Shown one piece after another: positions 23,301 through 32,454 of a stretch of 64,000 nucleotides of DNA; positions within the stretch are counted from its first letter, which is position 1, and the number at the start of each line of letters is the position of its first letter. The stretch comes from F22 sp963675625. Lineage in GTDB: Bacteria; Bacteroidota; Bacteroidia; Bacteroidales; Bacteroidaceae. A program made the translations under genes and the position numbers. The notes under the pieces were generated by a model. The model was not told the DNA's origin, searched no databases, and saw only the letters and a program-made list of their open reading frames with translations. The stretch covers positions 2,294,001 through 2,358,000 of the forward strand of contig OY776497.1 in the NCBI GenBank assembly GCA_963675625.1. The letters run 5' to 3'.

Positions 23301-24462
23301 CTAGCTCGTTGTCGCCACCTATCCACACTTTGTTGCCTTCTGTGTATATGCTTTTGGCTGGTTTGTTTTTTAAAACTCGTCCTCCTGTTTTGACGTATGG
23401 GAGACTATGAAAAGCTGGCTGGGTACGGCTGATAAAGTCCAAGCCGCTGCTGTGATTGCCAACCCAGATATTGCCAAACGAATCTTTAAAGACTTTGCGT
23501 GCATTTTTGGATGATATGCCGTTGGTATCGTAAGTGATCGATATGTTTTGGAACTGGATATGACTGAGATCATTCAACGTTAGGTCGCGTAAGTTTAAAA
23601 TGCTCACACCACCCAAGTCGCTGGAAATCCAAAGTTTGTCGTCAATTTCAGCGATATGGCAGATGTCATCGGATAAGATGGAGGTGCTATCTCCTAACTG
23701 ATGATGAAAATTGGTAAAATTCCCTCGTTGAGGATTGAATAAGGCCAATCCTTGTTTTGTGCCTGCCCAAATGTTTTGAAAATGGTCTATGTATATGTTG
23801 GTCACCCAATCGGATGGGATGCTTTTGGGGTCATCTGGATTGTGTTTGAAAGTATGTAAAGTGAGGTCTTTCAAGTCAATGATGCTCATGCCTGCTTGGC
23901 TTTGCCCTACATAGAGGTGGCCTTTCCCGTCATCTATGGCACAGGAATAGGCAAAGTGTATGCCTTTAATATTGGGGGTGCCTAATACGGTATATTTATG
24001 GGTACTGGGGTTGTATTTTATGATGGAGTGGTATAAATTGGTTATCCAGATGTCGCCGTCTGTAGCAAAAGAAAGGTAGACTACATTATCTAGTAAGGCA
24101 TCCTTGGGAAGTATTAGTTGTTCTATTTCTTGGGTACTGCAATGCAAAATGTATAATCCAGCTTTGGTACCTATCCATAAAGTGTCGGTACGTTTGTCAT
24201 ATAACAATGTGTTCAATGCGTTGTTTTGAAGACCCGAATTTTCTGTGTTGTATGAGGTGAAATAGTGACCGTCAAAACGACTTAATCCTTCTTCGGTTGC
24301 TATCCAGAGATATCCTCTCTTGTCTTGTGCTAGGTCGGTGATGTAATTATTGATCAGCCCATTTTCTGTGTCAAGATGTTGGAATGTAAACTGTTGTGCC
24401 CATGTAGTACACACGGACAGATGGATCAATAGCGTAAGGACAAAGAGGCGTATATGCTTCAT
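20398..24462 (-). CDS. Hybrid two-component system sensor/regulator (HTCS)
   Basis: 1354 residues combining sensor kinase and DNA-binding regulator in one inner-membrane protein. After the signal peptide (ending TTWAQ) come about 650 residues of beta-propeller repeats (DKRGYLWIATEEG and similar) and a Y_Y_Y domain. A membrane helix (about 784-802), histidine kinase with phospho-acceptor H839 in ITHELRTPL, ATPase domain (LSNAVKYT, SDTGYGI, GTGIGLAL), receiver with Asp1136 (IISDIMMP) and an AraC-type helix-turn-helix (about 1244-1354) follow. The start is set by a promoter element just upstream. It is divergent from susC and should activate the locus when its propeller binds a released oligosaccharide. 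Confidence 0.95.
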   Translation of the reverse strand: MKHIRLFVLTLLIHLSVCTTWAQQFTFQHLDTENGLINNYITDLAQDKRGYLWIATEEGLSRFDGHYFTSYNTENSGLQNNALNTLLYDKRTDTLWIGTKAGLYILHCSTQEIEQLILPKDALLDNVVYLSFATDGDIWITNLYHSIIKYNPSTHKYTVLGTPNIKGIHFAYSCAIDDGKGHLYVGQSQAGMSIIDLKDLTLHTFKHNPDDPKSIPSDWVTNIYIDHFQNIWAGTKQGLALFNPQRGNFTNFHHQLGDSTSILSDDICHIAEIDDKLWISSDLGGVSILNLRDLTLNDLSHIQFQNISITYDTNGISSKNARKVFKDSFGNIWVGNHSSGLDFISRTQPAFHSLPYVKTGGRVLKNKPAKSIYTEGNKVWIGGDNELVLFMGNKLIESYSFSNPNVASNGQINAIVRYKDDLLLGMSDAGILRFNPQTRHTTRIPLTKSTEATYCFFTDTDGKIWIGAEGGLYSYQKGRLHQETAIGEQMHFLSVYGIVRDAKGLLWIGSYGDGIYVFDKKDQLIHHITDEKGLCTNAVIHLYQDRKKRIWAATRDGLNCFAHPSRPEDTKRYRYDEGLKDVYVRAIYEDKLGYIWISTTENIACLNPKTQEIASYSRYDGIQARNFSDGSVAASSDGTIYFGSLNGVCYFHPKDIVREQTITPVGIVECLGISGQIEEGSNPVLQPKAHGKIELPYAHNSFRIRFTIPDFSQSPMAEYAYLVDGLSNNWTNTQGENQVTFRNLPPGEYTFKVKARLHNQDWDNKHIAKLKVYIHPPLWQTWYAQTCYAIILIIGTIFWFRFYKRRLKLKSSLELEREKSHNEQELNQERLRFYTNITHELRTPLTLIIGPLEDLINDAKLPKAYSQKISVIHGSALRLLNLVNQILEFRKTETQNRKLTVSKGNLHNLVTEIGLRYKELNRNEQVTFQLDIPSVSEKIYYDSDVISTILNNLLSNAVKYTVQGEIKLELHQVQESDNQYTEILVSDTGYGIDAEALPYIFDRYYQVKGKHQASGTGIGLALVKSLVDLHEGTLQVESASGKGTTFVFRILTYNCYPNALHKEDKPEAAHLETSQDLKAEDETDNRPLILIIEDNDDIREYIAASFNEDYRILTAINGQEGWTQAQEDIPDIIISDIMMPVMNGIELCKLVKGDIRTSHIPVILLTAKDSIHDKEEGYDSGADSYLTKPFSAKLLHSRINNLLESRKKLAHIIAQQQTHDIENIPDNAPATSTIVQPSEDVKLSRLDEEFLQRLTDIVSENLAEENLDISFLTQKMHMSTSTLYRKIKSLTGMSGNEFIRKFRLKQGLRLMLKEGYNISEAAYACGFNDSGYFRNCFKQTYGMTPSEYLKNIKS

Positions 24463-24484
24463 GGAGTTAAATATTTTACTAGGA

Positions 24485-24492
24485 CAAAAGTA
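24485..24492 (-). promoter_or_regulatory. -7 element of the HTCS gene
   Basis: The minus strand reads TACTTTTG 22 bases before the ATG at 24462, matching TAnnTTTG. It overlaps an upstream in-frame ATG, which therefore cannot be the start. Confidence 0.65.
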
Positions 24493-24612
24493 CAATTTTT
24501 TTTTAACATACCATGAGGGATAAATCGCCCAAAAGGTGTAATAAAACGTTCAATGAATGATTTATTAGGGTGTTCTGATAGATTTTTTATGTTGTATGTT
24601 GAAGGTAAATTA

Positions 24613-24620
24613 TATATTTG
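24613..24620 (+). promoter_or_regulatory. -7 element of the susC operon
   Basis: TATATTTG matches TAnnTTTG 77 bases before the susC ATG. The HTCS binding site should lie between this box and the divergent HTCS promoter, a span of about 120 bases. Confidence 0.65.
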
Positions 24621-24696
24621 CGCTGTGTTTGAAAAAAAAGAACATTGTTATACCTTAAATTCGCTTATTCTTATTTTTACCTTCACATAATATAAA

Positions 24697-27600
24697 ATGA
24701 ATACTATGAAATCAGATTTATGTAAAAGCAGTAGGAAAGCATGGATGACTTTAATGCTTTCTACAGGTTTTATTGCTGGGGGCCCGTTGATGGCTGCACC
24801 TAATGGCAATCAAAATCTTGCTGTACACGCTGTGCAACAACAAGTGCAGGTAGTGGGTACAGTCAATGATGCAACGGGACCAGTTATTGGTGCAAGCGTT
24901 GTAGAAAAAGGAACCTCCAATGGTACTATTACCGATCTCGATGGAGGATTTACTCTTTCCGTTAAACCAGGTGCAATATTGGTGGTGTCCTATCTAGGAT
25001 ATTCTGCACAAGAAATAAAGGTCGTGCCTGGACAAGCAATCAAAGTGGTATTACGAGAAGATACGAAAGTGTTGGATGAAGTGGTTGTGGTCGGTTTCGG
25101 TACACAAAAGAAGGTCAATCTGACTGGATCAGTAGGGGTTACTGATGGCAAAGAATTGGAATCTCGCCCTGTATCCAATGCTGCACAAGCCTTACAAGGT
25201 TTGGTTCCTGGACTTCAAATTACACAAAATAACGGTAGCTTGGAAAGTACGCCAAGTATTAATGTACGTGGTACAGGTACCATTGGATCTGGTTCTACTG
25301 GTTCTCCACTTATCTTAATTGATGGTATGGAAGGTGATTTGAATACGATCAATCCTCAAGATATTCAAAGCATTTCTGTTTTGAAAGATGCCGCTTCTTC
25401 TTCAATCTATGGTTCACGTGCACCTTTTGGTGTGGTTATGGTGACTACAAAGAGTGGTAAGAGTGGTAAGACTTCTGTAAACTATAACAATAGTTTCCGT
25501 TGGAGTTCGCCAATCAATATGCCTAGTACTATGGATTCCTATACATTCGCTACTTATTTTAATGACGGATGTTTGAATACGCCAGGTTGGGGTGTACATT
25601 TCAATGATGAGTGGCTACAACGTATCAAAGATTATCAAGACGGTAAAATTACTACAGAAATTCCGGCTGGTGATAATGGATATTGGAAAGATGGTTACGG
25701 GTATGGTAATGCCAATAACGACTGGTATGACATCATGTATAAGGATGTTACTTTCTCACAAGAGCACAATTTGAGTGCTACAGGTGGCACTGAAAAATTA
25801 AATTACTACTTGTCTGCCAACTATCTAGATCAAGGTGGTTTGATGGAGTGGGGTAATGAAGGTTTGAAGCGTTACAATGCTACTGCCAAAATTAGAGCTC
25901 AACTATCACCTTGGGCAAAAATCAGCTATACAATGCGTTGGACTCGTCAAAAATATGTACGTCCTTCTCAATTGACTGACAATTTATATGACAATATCGG
26001 ACGTCAAGGATGGCCTACATTACCATTGTATGATCCTAATGGTTATTTGTATAGTTCACCATCACCAGCATTAGGTATGTCTACTGGAGGTAGTGACCGC
26101 AAAGAAACGGATAATAATTATCATCAATTGGGTTTGATCTTGGAACCAATAAAGGACTGGATCACACACATCGAATTGAACTACCACGTACAGGCTGCTG
26201 ATCGTCATTGGGATACTCAATTGACTTACAATCATGACGTAAATGGTAATCCTTATACTTATGGAAATACAGAATCGAATGTGCATGAAGACCATTATAA
26301 GGAAAACTTCATGAACTTGAATATCTATTCTGAATACGATAAGAGCTTTGCTGAAAAACATAACTTCCATGTAATGGCTGGTTTCCAAACTGAAAAGATG
26401 AAACAAACACAGTTTGGATTGCAACGCAACGGTATTCTGATTCCTGGTCTACCAGAAGTGGACTTAACAAATGGATTGGATTCATCTGGTAAACCTGTTA
26501 CTCCTTCTGTTAATGGATCACGTTACGAATGGGCTACTGCTGGTTTCTTCGGTCGTGTAAACTATAACTATGATGGACGTTATTTGGTGGAAGCTAACCT
26601 TCGTTATGATGGTACTTCTCGTTTCCGTTCTGACAATCGTTGGGTGTGGTTGCCTTCTGTATCTTTGGGCTGGAACATTGCTCGTGAAGCATTCTGGGAA
26701 CCTATGACTGATGTAGTCAATACATTGAAACTTCGTGCTTCTTACGGGATGCTAGGTAACCAAAATACGGATAACTGGTATCAAACATATCGTACAATGT
26801 CTGTAAAATCTTCTGATGGAAGTTGGTTGCAGAATGGTCTAAAAACAAATACTGCTGAATTCCCTGGATTGGTAAGTACAGCGTTGACTTGGGAAAAGAT
26901 TCACTCTTATAATGTCGGTTTGGACTGGGGATTATTTAATAATCGTTTGACTGGTTCATATGATTACTTTATCCGTGATACTAAGGATATGGTTGGTCCT
27001 GCACCAGAATTGCCTGCTACTTTGGGTACTGCTGTGCCTAATACCAACAATACCGACTTGCGTACAAAAGGTTGGGAATTTGAATTGTCTTGGAATGATC
27101 GTTTGCAAAACGGTTTAGGATATGCAGCTAAATTTATGTTGGCCGATTCTCGTACTAAGATTACTCGTTACCCAAATAACCCAACATTGTCGACTGATAC
27201 CTATATCGAAGGACGTTATATCAATGAAATTTGGGGGTACGAAACAATCGGTATTGCTAAGTCTGAACAAGAAATGCAAGATCACTTGGCTTCTTTGCCT
27301 AATGGTGGACAAGATGCTATAGGTAGCGACTGGGCAGCTGGTGATATCATGTATAAGGATTTGAATGGTGATGGTAAAATCACTGAAGGTTCAAGAACTT
27401 TGAATGACTTGGGTGACCGTAAATTGATCGGTAATAGCACTCCTCGTTATCACTTCTCTATTGATTTGTCTGCAGATTGGAAAGGATTTGACTTCCGTGC
27501 GTTCTTCCAAGGTGTGATGAAGCGTGATTATTATCAAGGAAGCGCTTATTTCTTTGGTATTAAAGGAAACTTCTGGTGGTCACAAGGTTTGGATCAACAC

Positions 27601-27948
27601 GCTGATTATTTCCGTGCTGAAGCTTCAAACGACTTGCCAGCTAATATAAATTCTTATTATCCACGTCCTGTTTTCGACACGGATAAGAACTATTATGCTC
27701 AAACACGTTATTTGCAAGATGCTTCTTACATCCGTTTGAAAAACTTACAGCTAGGTTATACGTTGCCTACATCATTAGTGTCTAAGTTGGGCGTGTCCAA
27801 ACTACGCGTTTATTTGTCAGGTGAAAATCTTTGGACAGGTACTTCACTTTCTTCACTATTTGATCCTGAAACTATCGATGGTGGTAAGGGAGGATGTGTA
27901 TATCCACTTTCCAAAACAGTATCATGTGGTTTAAGTTTAACCTTGTAA
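24697..27948 (+). CDS. SusC-like TonB-dependent outer-membrane transporter
   Basis: 1083 residues. The signal peptide is followed by a carboxypeptidase-regulatory-like domain (about 50-125: VVGTVNDATGPVIGASVVEKG), a TonB box-like segment (LDEVVVVGFGTQKK), the plug (about 125-250 with NVRGTGTIGSGS, LILIDGMEGD and SIYGSRAPFGVVMVTTK) and a 22-strand-type barrel ending in SCGLSLTL with a terminal hydrophobic residue. It imports oligosaccharides across the outer membrane with the SusD protein encoded 12 bases downstream, powered by TonB. An alternative ATG lies three codons in. Confidence 0.95.
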   Translation: MNTMKSDLCKSSRKAWMTLMLSTGFIAGGPLMAAPNGNQNLAVHAVQQQVQVVGTVNDATGPVIGASVVEKGTSNGTITDLDGGFTLSVKPGAILVVSYLGYSAQEIKVVPGQAIKVVLREDTKVLDEVVVVGFGTQKKVNLTGSVGVTDGKELESRPVSNAAQALQGLVPGLQITQNNGSLESTPSINVRGTGTIGSGSTGSPLILIDGMEGDLNTINPQDIQSISVLKDAASSSIYGSRAPFGVVMVTTKSGKSGKTSVNYNNSFRWSSPINMPSTMDSYTFATYFNDGCLNTPGWGVHFNDEWLQRIKDYQDGKITTEIPAGDNGYWKDGYGYGNANNDWYDIMYKDVTFSQEHNLSATGGTEKLNYYLSANYLDQGGLMEWGNEGLKRYNATAKIRAQLSPWAKISYTMRWTRQKYVRPSQLTDNLYDNIGRQGWPTLPLYDPNGYLYSSPSPALGMSTGGSDRKETDNNYHQLGLILEPIKDWITHIELNYHVQAADRHWDTQLTYNHDVNGNPYTYGNTESNVHEDHYKENFMNLNIYSEYDKSFAEKHNFHVMAGFQTEKMKQTQFGLQRNGILIPGLPEVDLTNGLDSSGKPVTPSVNGSRYEWATAGFFGRVNYNYDGRYLVEANLRYDGTSRFRSDNRWVWLPSVSLGWNIAREAFWEPMTDVVNTLKLRASYGMLGNQNTDNWYQTYRTMSVKSSDGSWLQNGLKTNTAEFPGLVSTALTWEKIHSYNVGLDWGLFNNRLTGSYDYFIRDTKDMVGPAPELPATLGTAVPNTNNTDLRTKGWEFELSWNDRLQNGLGYAAKFMLADSRTKITRYPNNPTLSTDTYIEGRYINEIWGYETIGIAKSEQEMQDHLASLPNGGQDAIGSDWAAGDIMYKDLNGDGKITEGSRTLNDLGDRKLIGNSTPRYHFSIDLSADWKGFDFRAFFQGVMKRDYYQGSAYFFGIKGNFWWSQGLDQHADYFRAEASNDLPANINSYYPRPVFDTDKNYYAQTRYLQDASYIRLKNLQLGYTLPTSLVSKLGVSKLRVYLSGENLWTGTSLSSLFDPETIDGGKGGCVYPLSKTVSCGLSLTL

Positions 27949-27960
27949 TAGAAACAATAT

Positions 27961-29961
27961 ATGAAAACAAAATATATCAAACATGTGTTGATGGTTGCTT
28001 TGGCAGGAACATTATTTGTATCTTGCGATGATTATTTGGACAAAAAGCCACTATCTAATGTGACACCCGAAAATTATTTCAGTAATGATGCGCAACTGGA
28101 ATCTTATGTTAATAAAGTGTATCCAGATGTTTTGCCATCACATGGAAACTGGAGCTATGGTTTGTTTGGAGACGATAGTCAAACGGACAACCAAACAGAT
28201 CGAAATTACGACAGTAAGTATGTAAAGGGGAAATGGAAGGTGCCTTTGAATAATAGTGATGATTGGAATTTTGAACGAATCAATACAATCAATTACTTTT
28301 TCGATGTTGCATTACCAAAATATGAAGGTGGTCAAGTCAGCGGAAACGAAGCCAATGTACGTCATTATATTGGTGAAATGTATTTCTTGCGTGCCTATGA
28401 ATATTTTAAACGCTATCAAATGTTTGGTGATTTCCCAATCATTGAACATGCACTAGCAGATAATCAAGCAGAGTTGGTAGAAGCTAGTAAGCGTTTCCCA
28501 CGCAATCAAGTGGCTCGTTTTATTCTTAGTGATTTGGATAAAGCCATTGATTTGATGAAAGGAAAAGATATGGCAACAACTCGTATCAACTATAAGGCTG
28601 CTCTATTACTAAAATCTCGTGTGGCTTTGTATGAAGGTTCTTGGCTTAAGAATTTCGCAGGCACTTCATTTGTACCAGGAAGTGCAGGATGGCCTGGTAA
28701 GGACAAAGATTACAATGCTGGTTTCACTTTTGAAGCTGGATCTATAGAAGCTGAATACAAGTGGTTCTTCCAACAAGCAATGAATGCAGCTAAAGAAGTT
28801 GGTGACTTGGTGAAGGATCAAATGGTTACTGATACTGGTATCGTGCCACAAACACAAACAAACTTGAAAGATATCGATGCTGCCAATCCATATTTGGCGA
28901 TGTTCGGTACAGAAGACTTGTCTACAAATCCAGAAGTTTTGTTGTGGAGACAATATAGCAAGAGTTTGGGTGTTACTCACTGTGTGGTTGTTGCAGCTCA
29001 ACATGGTGACTATGGAGTTGGTGTAACTCGTGGTATGGTCGATGGCTTCTTGATGAAGAATGGTTTGCCTATCTATGCACAAGGATCTGGTTATAACGGT
29101 GATCAGACAATTACAGATGTACGTAAAGATCGTGACCCTCGTTTGACTGTATTCTTGAAAGAACCAGGACAAAAAAATATCTTGGTAGAAGGTCAAGGTT
29201 CTCATGCAGTACCTGTTGAACCTATTCCAGATATTTTGGGAACAGCCACTACAACATGTTATACTACTGGTTATGCATTGCGTAAGGGTGGTTCATTCGA
29301 CCAAGCACAGTGCGATAATGGAGCCAATTATACTGCATGCCCTATCATGCGTGGTGTGGAAGCATTGTTGAACTATATGGAAGCTTGCTATGAATTGAAT
29401 GGATCTTTGGATCAAACAGCTAGCGACTATTGGGTGGCTATCCGTGCTCGTCATGAAGGAATGGATACAGACTTCCAAAAAACAATCAATAACACTGTTG
29501 TTTCAAAAGAAGCATTGAATGACTGGGGTGCTTATACTGCGGGTCATTTGGTAGATGCTACATTGTACAATATTCGCCGTGAACGTCGTTGTGAATTGAT
29601 GGCCGAAGGACTTCGTTGGATGGATCTTTGCCGTTGGAGAGCACTTGATCAAATGGTGACTACTCCATATCATATCGAAGGTATCCATATCTGGAATACT
29701 CCAATGGAAAGTTGGTATGATGCATCTAATTTGGCTTCTACTATTTCATCGTCTAGTCTTAGTGAATATGTACGTCCTTATGAATCTGATGCTAAGAGTG
29801 AAGTACTAGGTGGATATGTATGGAGCATGGCTCAATATTTACATCCTGTGATGATTAAGCAGTTCTTGTTGACTTCTTCAGATGGTTCAACAATTTCTAC
29901 TTCTCCATTGTACCAAAACCCTTATTGGCCTACTGAAGCTAATCTTCCAGCAGAACAATAA
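27961..29961 (+). CDS. SusD-like surface glycan-binding lipoprotein
   Basis: 666 residues, RagB/SusD family. Lipoprotein signal LAGTLFVSC with Cys22, followed by the characteristic DDYLDKKPLSNVTPENYF. The alpha-helical scaffold is recognisable from EMYFLRAYEYFKRYQMFGDFPII (about 138-160) and the C-terminal IRRERRCELMAEGLRWMDLCRW. It caps the SusC transporter and binds the target glycan. The length is above that of starch SusD, with inserts that often carry the sugar-binding face. Confidence 0.95.
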   Translation: MKTKYIKHVLMVALAGTLFVSCDDYLDKKPLSNVTPENYFSNDAQLESYVNKVYPDVLPSHGNWSYGLFGDDSQTDNQTDRNYDSKYVKGKWKVPLNNSDDWNFERINTINYFFDVALPKYEGGQVSGNEANVRHYIGEMYFLRAYEYFKRYQMFGDFPIIEHALADNQAELVEASKRFPRNQVARFILSDLDKAIDLMKGKDMATTRINYKAALLLKSRVALYEGSWLKNFAGTSFVPGSAGWPGKDKDYNAGFTFEAGSIEAEYKWFFQQAMNAAKEVGDLVKDQMVTDTGIVPQTQTNLKDIDAANPYLAMFGTEDLSTNPEVLLWRQYSKSLGVTHCVVVAAQHGDYGVGVTRGMVDGFLMKNGLPIYAQGSGYNGDQTITDVRKDRDPRLTVFLKEPGQKNILVEGQGSHAVPVEPIPDILGTATTTCYTTGYALRKGGSFDQAQCDNGANYTACPIMRGVEALLNYMEACYELNGSLDQTASDYWVAIRARHEGMDTDFQKTINNTVVSKEALNDWGAYTAGHLVDATLYNIRRERRCELMAEGLRWMDLCRWRALDQMVTTPYHIEGIHIWNTPMESWYDASNLASTISSSSLSEYVRPYESDAKSEVLGGYVWSMAQYLHPVMIKQFLLTSSDGSTISTSPLYQNPYWPTEANLPAEQ

Positions 29962-29990
29962 AGATAGGTGATTATATAGATAATAATGTT

Positions 29991-30044
29991 AGATAGAAGC
30001 TATCCAATCCCTCTCCTGTTGGAGGGCTTGGATGCTTCTTATCT
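29991..30044 (+). terminator. Long hairpin after susD
   Basis: AGATAGAAGC, ATCCAA and CCCTCC pair, with small mismatches, with GGAGGG, TTGGAT and GCTTCTTATCT across a short loop. It starts 29 bases after the susD stop and is followed by ATTTAGATGGTTTTAG. It may partly terminate transcription so that SusC/D are made in excess over the enzymes. Confidence 0.65.
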
Positions 30045-30116
30045 ATTTAGATGGTTTTAGTTGAGGTGTACAAGGATTGTTTTTGATAAAGTATTAAGTC
30101 TGTTATAATAATTAGT

Positions 30117-31259
30117 ATGAGATATTTGTTAGGTGTTATTTTTGCTTTGTGTTTGGCTTCTTGTCAAAATAAAGTTGCTGTACAAGCCATACAATCGGGT
30201 GAGATATGGCCTGATAATAAAGGAGTACACATCAATGCACATGGTGGTGGTGTGTTATGGCATGATGGAACATATTACTGGTTTGGTGAGAATAAGTGTG
30301 ATACAACATGCGCAGCAATGGTTGGCGTGATGTGTTATTCTTCAAAGAATTTGACGGAGTGGAAGAATGAAGGAGTGGCTTTGTCGATGATTGATAATGA
30401 TAGCTCAGATATTGCACGTGGATGTATCTTAGAACGTCCTAAGGTTATATACAACGCAAAAACACATAAGTTTGTAATGTGGTTTCACCTTGAGCTAAAA
30501 GGACATGGGTATGCAGCAGCACGTGCAGGTGTGGCTGTGAGTGACAGCCCAACAGGACCTTATCGCTTTATCCGTTCTGGACGTGTCAATGCAGGATATG
30601 TACCTGCTAATATGAATGAGAAACAATTGGCTATACTCGATACGTTGAGTATGGATCATTATAAGAAATGGTGGACTGAAGACTGGCGTGATGCTGTAGT
30701 CAAGGGATTATTCACTAAGCGTGATCTGTCAGGTGGGCAAATGGCGCGTGATATGACTTTGTATGTAGATGATGATGGTAAGGCCTATCACATTTATTCT
30801 TCAGAAGAAAACATGACACTACAAATCGCTGAATTAACAGATGATTATCAGGCACACAGTGGTCAATATACTCGTGTGGCTGCTGGTGGCATGAATGAAG
30901 CACCAGCTATCTTTAAGAAAGATGGTGTATATTGGATGATTACTTCTGGATGTACTGGTTGGGCTCCAAACTCGGCTCGTATGTTTTCAGCAAAAAATAT
31001 AGACGGACCTTGGAAACAATATCCTAATCCTTGTGTCGGAAAGGACGCACAGAGTACGTTCAAGGGACAAAGCACGTATATACTTCCTGTTCAAGGTAAG
31101 AAAGATGCTTTTATTTTTATGGCCGATATCTGGCGTCCAAAGTTCCCAAGCGATAGCCGATACATATGGCTACCTATCCAATTTCATAAGGATGGTACTC
31201 CCTACATTGAGTGGATGCCTGCTTGGACCTTGGATTTTTTTGACAACTTGAATCAATAA
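30117..31259 (+). CDS. GH43 family glycoside hydrolase, galactan-type subfamily likely
   Basis: 380 residues, lipoprotein signal FALCLASC with Cys16. The start of the five-bladed propeller, GVHINAHGGGVLWHDGTYYWFGENK, is typical of the GH43 group that includes exo-beta-1,3-galactanases and galactofuranosidases (subfamilies 24 and 34 as I recall). ILERPKVIYNAKTHKFVMW and AGGMNEAPAIFKKDGVYWMITSG supply further blades and a probable catalytic Glu in NEAPA. In this locus it probably trims galactose-containing backbones or side chains. The exact linkage is not predictable. It lies 25 bases before the next GH43 gene. Confidence 0.8.
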   Translation: MRYLLGVIFALCLASCQNKVAVQAIQSGEIWPDNKGVHINAHGGGVLWHDGTYYWFGENKCDTTCAAMVGVMCYSSKNLTEWKNEGVALSMIDNDSSDIARGCILERPKVIYNAKTHKFVMWFHLELKGHGYAAARAGVAVSDSPTGPYRFIRSGRVNAGYVPANMNEKQLAILDTLSMDHYKKWWTEDWRDAVVKGLFTKRDLSGGQMARDMTLYVDDDGKAYHIYSSEENMTLQIAELTDDYQAHSGQYTRVAAGGMNEAPAIFKKDGVYWMITSGCTGWAPNSARMFSAKNIDGPWKQYPNPCVGKDAQSTFKGQSTYILPVQGKKDAFIFMADIWRPKFPSDSRYIWLPIQFHKDGTPYIEWMPAWTLDFFDNLNQ

Positions 31260-31284
31260 ACACATGAATTAAATTTGAAATACT

Positions 31285-32289
31285 ATGAAGCATGCTGCAT
31301 ATCTTATCTGTTCGTTTTGGGCTGCGGTGTTATTAATTCCATTTAGCTATAGCTGTACGGAAAAACAAGAAAAGGGTGTCCCATTGGATTCTATCATGCT
31401 CAGCGATCCTTGCATCTTAGCTGATCAGAATACAAAAATGTATTACATGACTGGTACCCAAGGTAAATTATGGAAAAGTAAGGACTTACAATTTTGGACC
31501 GGCCCTTATGATGTGGTCCAAATAGATAGTAACTCATGGATGGGCTCTCATCCTGAAATATGGGCAGCCGAGCTACATCAGTATAAAGGTACATATTATT
31601 ATTTTGCTACATTCACCAATCATGCGCTTACTATTGACACGATTAATGACTATGCTGTGCCACGTCGAGCTAGTCATGTATTGGTAAGTGATTCTCCAGA
31701 AGGACCATATCATTTGGAGGGTGATGCGACGTATCTACCTGCCAACAAGGCTACGCTAGATGCTACGTTCTGGGTCGATCGAGATGGTAAACCTTATATG
31801 GTGTATTGCAATGAGTGGATACAGAATATGAATGGTACGGTCGAAAAGGTTGAGATGAAACCTGATCTTAGCGGTACTATCGGTGAAGGAAAAATTCTAT
31901 TCCGTGCTAGTGATTCTCCATGGAGTAGAGAGAAAATAGGAGATAAGATCTTACCTAATCGAGTGACAGATGGTCCTTGGTTGTTTAGAACAAAAACAGG
32001 CCGCTTGGGAATGATATGGACAAGTTGGGTATTTGGTGATTATACGCAAGGGGTAGCGTATTCAGAAAGTGGCACATTGGATGGTCCGTGGGTACAAGCT
32101 AAGCAACCGATTACTCCTCCCAATTATGGTCATGGTATGCTCTTTAAGACTTTCGAAGGAAAGTGGTTGATGTCGGTACATAGTCATAAAGTTGTACAAG
32201 GTAAGTACATACGTGTACCTCATTTATTTGAAGTGGATTTATCGGGTGACTCATTGAAAGTTGGTCGATTATACACTGCCGCTCAATAA
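31285..32289 (+). CDS. GH43 family glycoside hydrolase
   Basis: 334 residues. The signal peptide includes LIPFSYSC, so it is probably a lipoprotein (Cys24). The propeller begins LSDPCILADQNTKMYYMTGT, where Asp is the expected general base. Central SHPEIWAAELHQYKGTYYYFAT contains a PE(I/L)WAPE-like blade and DATFWVDRDGKPYMVYCNEW follows. RVTDGPWLF and YGHGMLF complete it. Likely an arabinofuranosidase or related exo-enzyme acting after the SusC/D import step. Subfamily not determined. Confidence 0.8.
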   Translation: MKHAAYLICSFWAAVLLIPFSYSCTEKQEKGVPLDSIMLSDPCILADQNTKMYYMTGTQGKLWKSKDLQFWTGPYDVVQIDSNSWMGSHPEIWAAELHQYKGTYYYFATFTNHALTIDTINDYAVPRRASHVLVSDSPEGPYHLEGDATYLPANKATLDATFWVDRDGKPYMVYCNEWIQNMNGTVEKVEMKPDLSGTIGEGKILFRASDSPWSREKIGDKILPNRVTDGPWLFRTKTGRLGMIWTSWVFGDYTQGVAYSESGTLDGPWVQAKQPITPPNYGHGMLFKTFEGKWLMSVHSHKVVQGKYIRVPHLFEVDLSGDSLKVGRLYTAAQ

Positions 32290-32319
32290 TGTAAGGCCAT
32301 TTTAATTATTCTTTTGCAC

Positions 32320-32347
32320 TAGAAATCGTTCATATGAACGATTTCTA
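32320..32347. terminator. 28-bp perfect palindrome after the second GH43 gene
   Basis: TAGAAATCGTTCAT is followed directly by its exact reverse complement. In RNA it makes a strong hairpin ahead of CTGTGTTTTTGAT, so a terminator is likely. A perfect palindrome of this size could also be a protein-binding site. A new -7 box follows 46 bases later. Confidence 0.6.
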
Positions 32348-32393
32348 CTGTGTTTTTGATAGAAATATACTTACGAGGCGGGACTTTTATATG

Positions 32394-32401
32394 TACATTT
32401 G
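32394..32401 (+). promoter_or_regulatory. -7 element before the GH35 gene
   Basis: TACATTTG matches TAnnTTTG and lies 53 bases before the GH35 ATG and just after the 28-bp palindrome. The enzyme genes from GH35 onward may therefore form a second transcription unit within the locus. Confidence 0.5.
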
Positions 32402-32454
32402 TCCAAGCATTGATAAGCATGCAAAGTCAGTAATTAATAATTATAGAAAATAGT

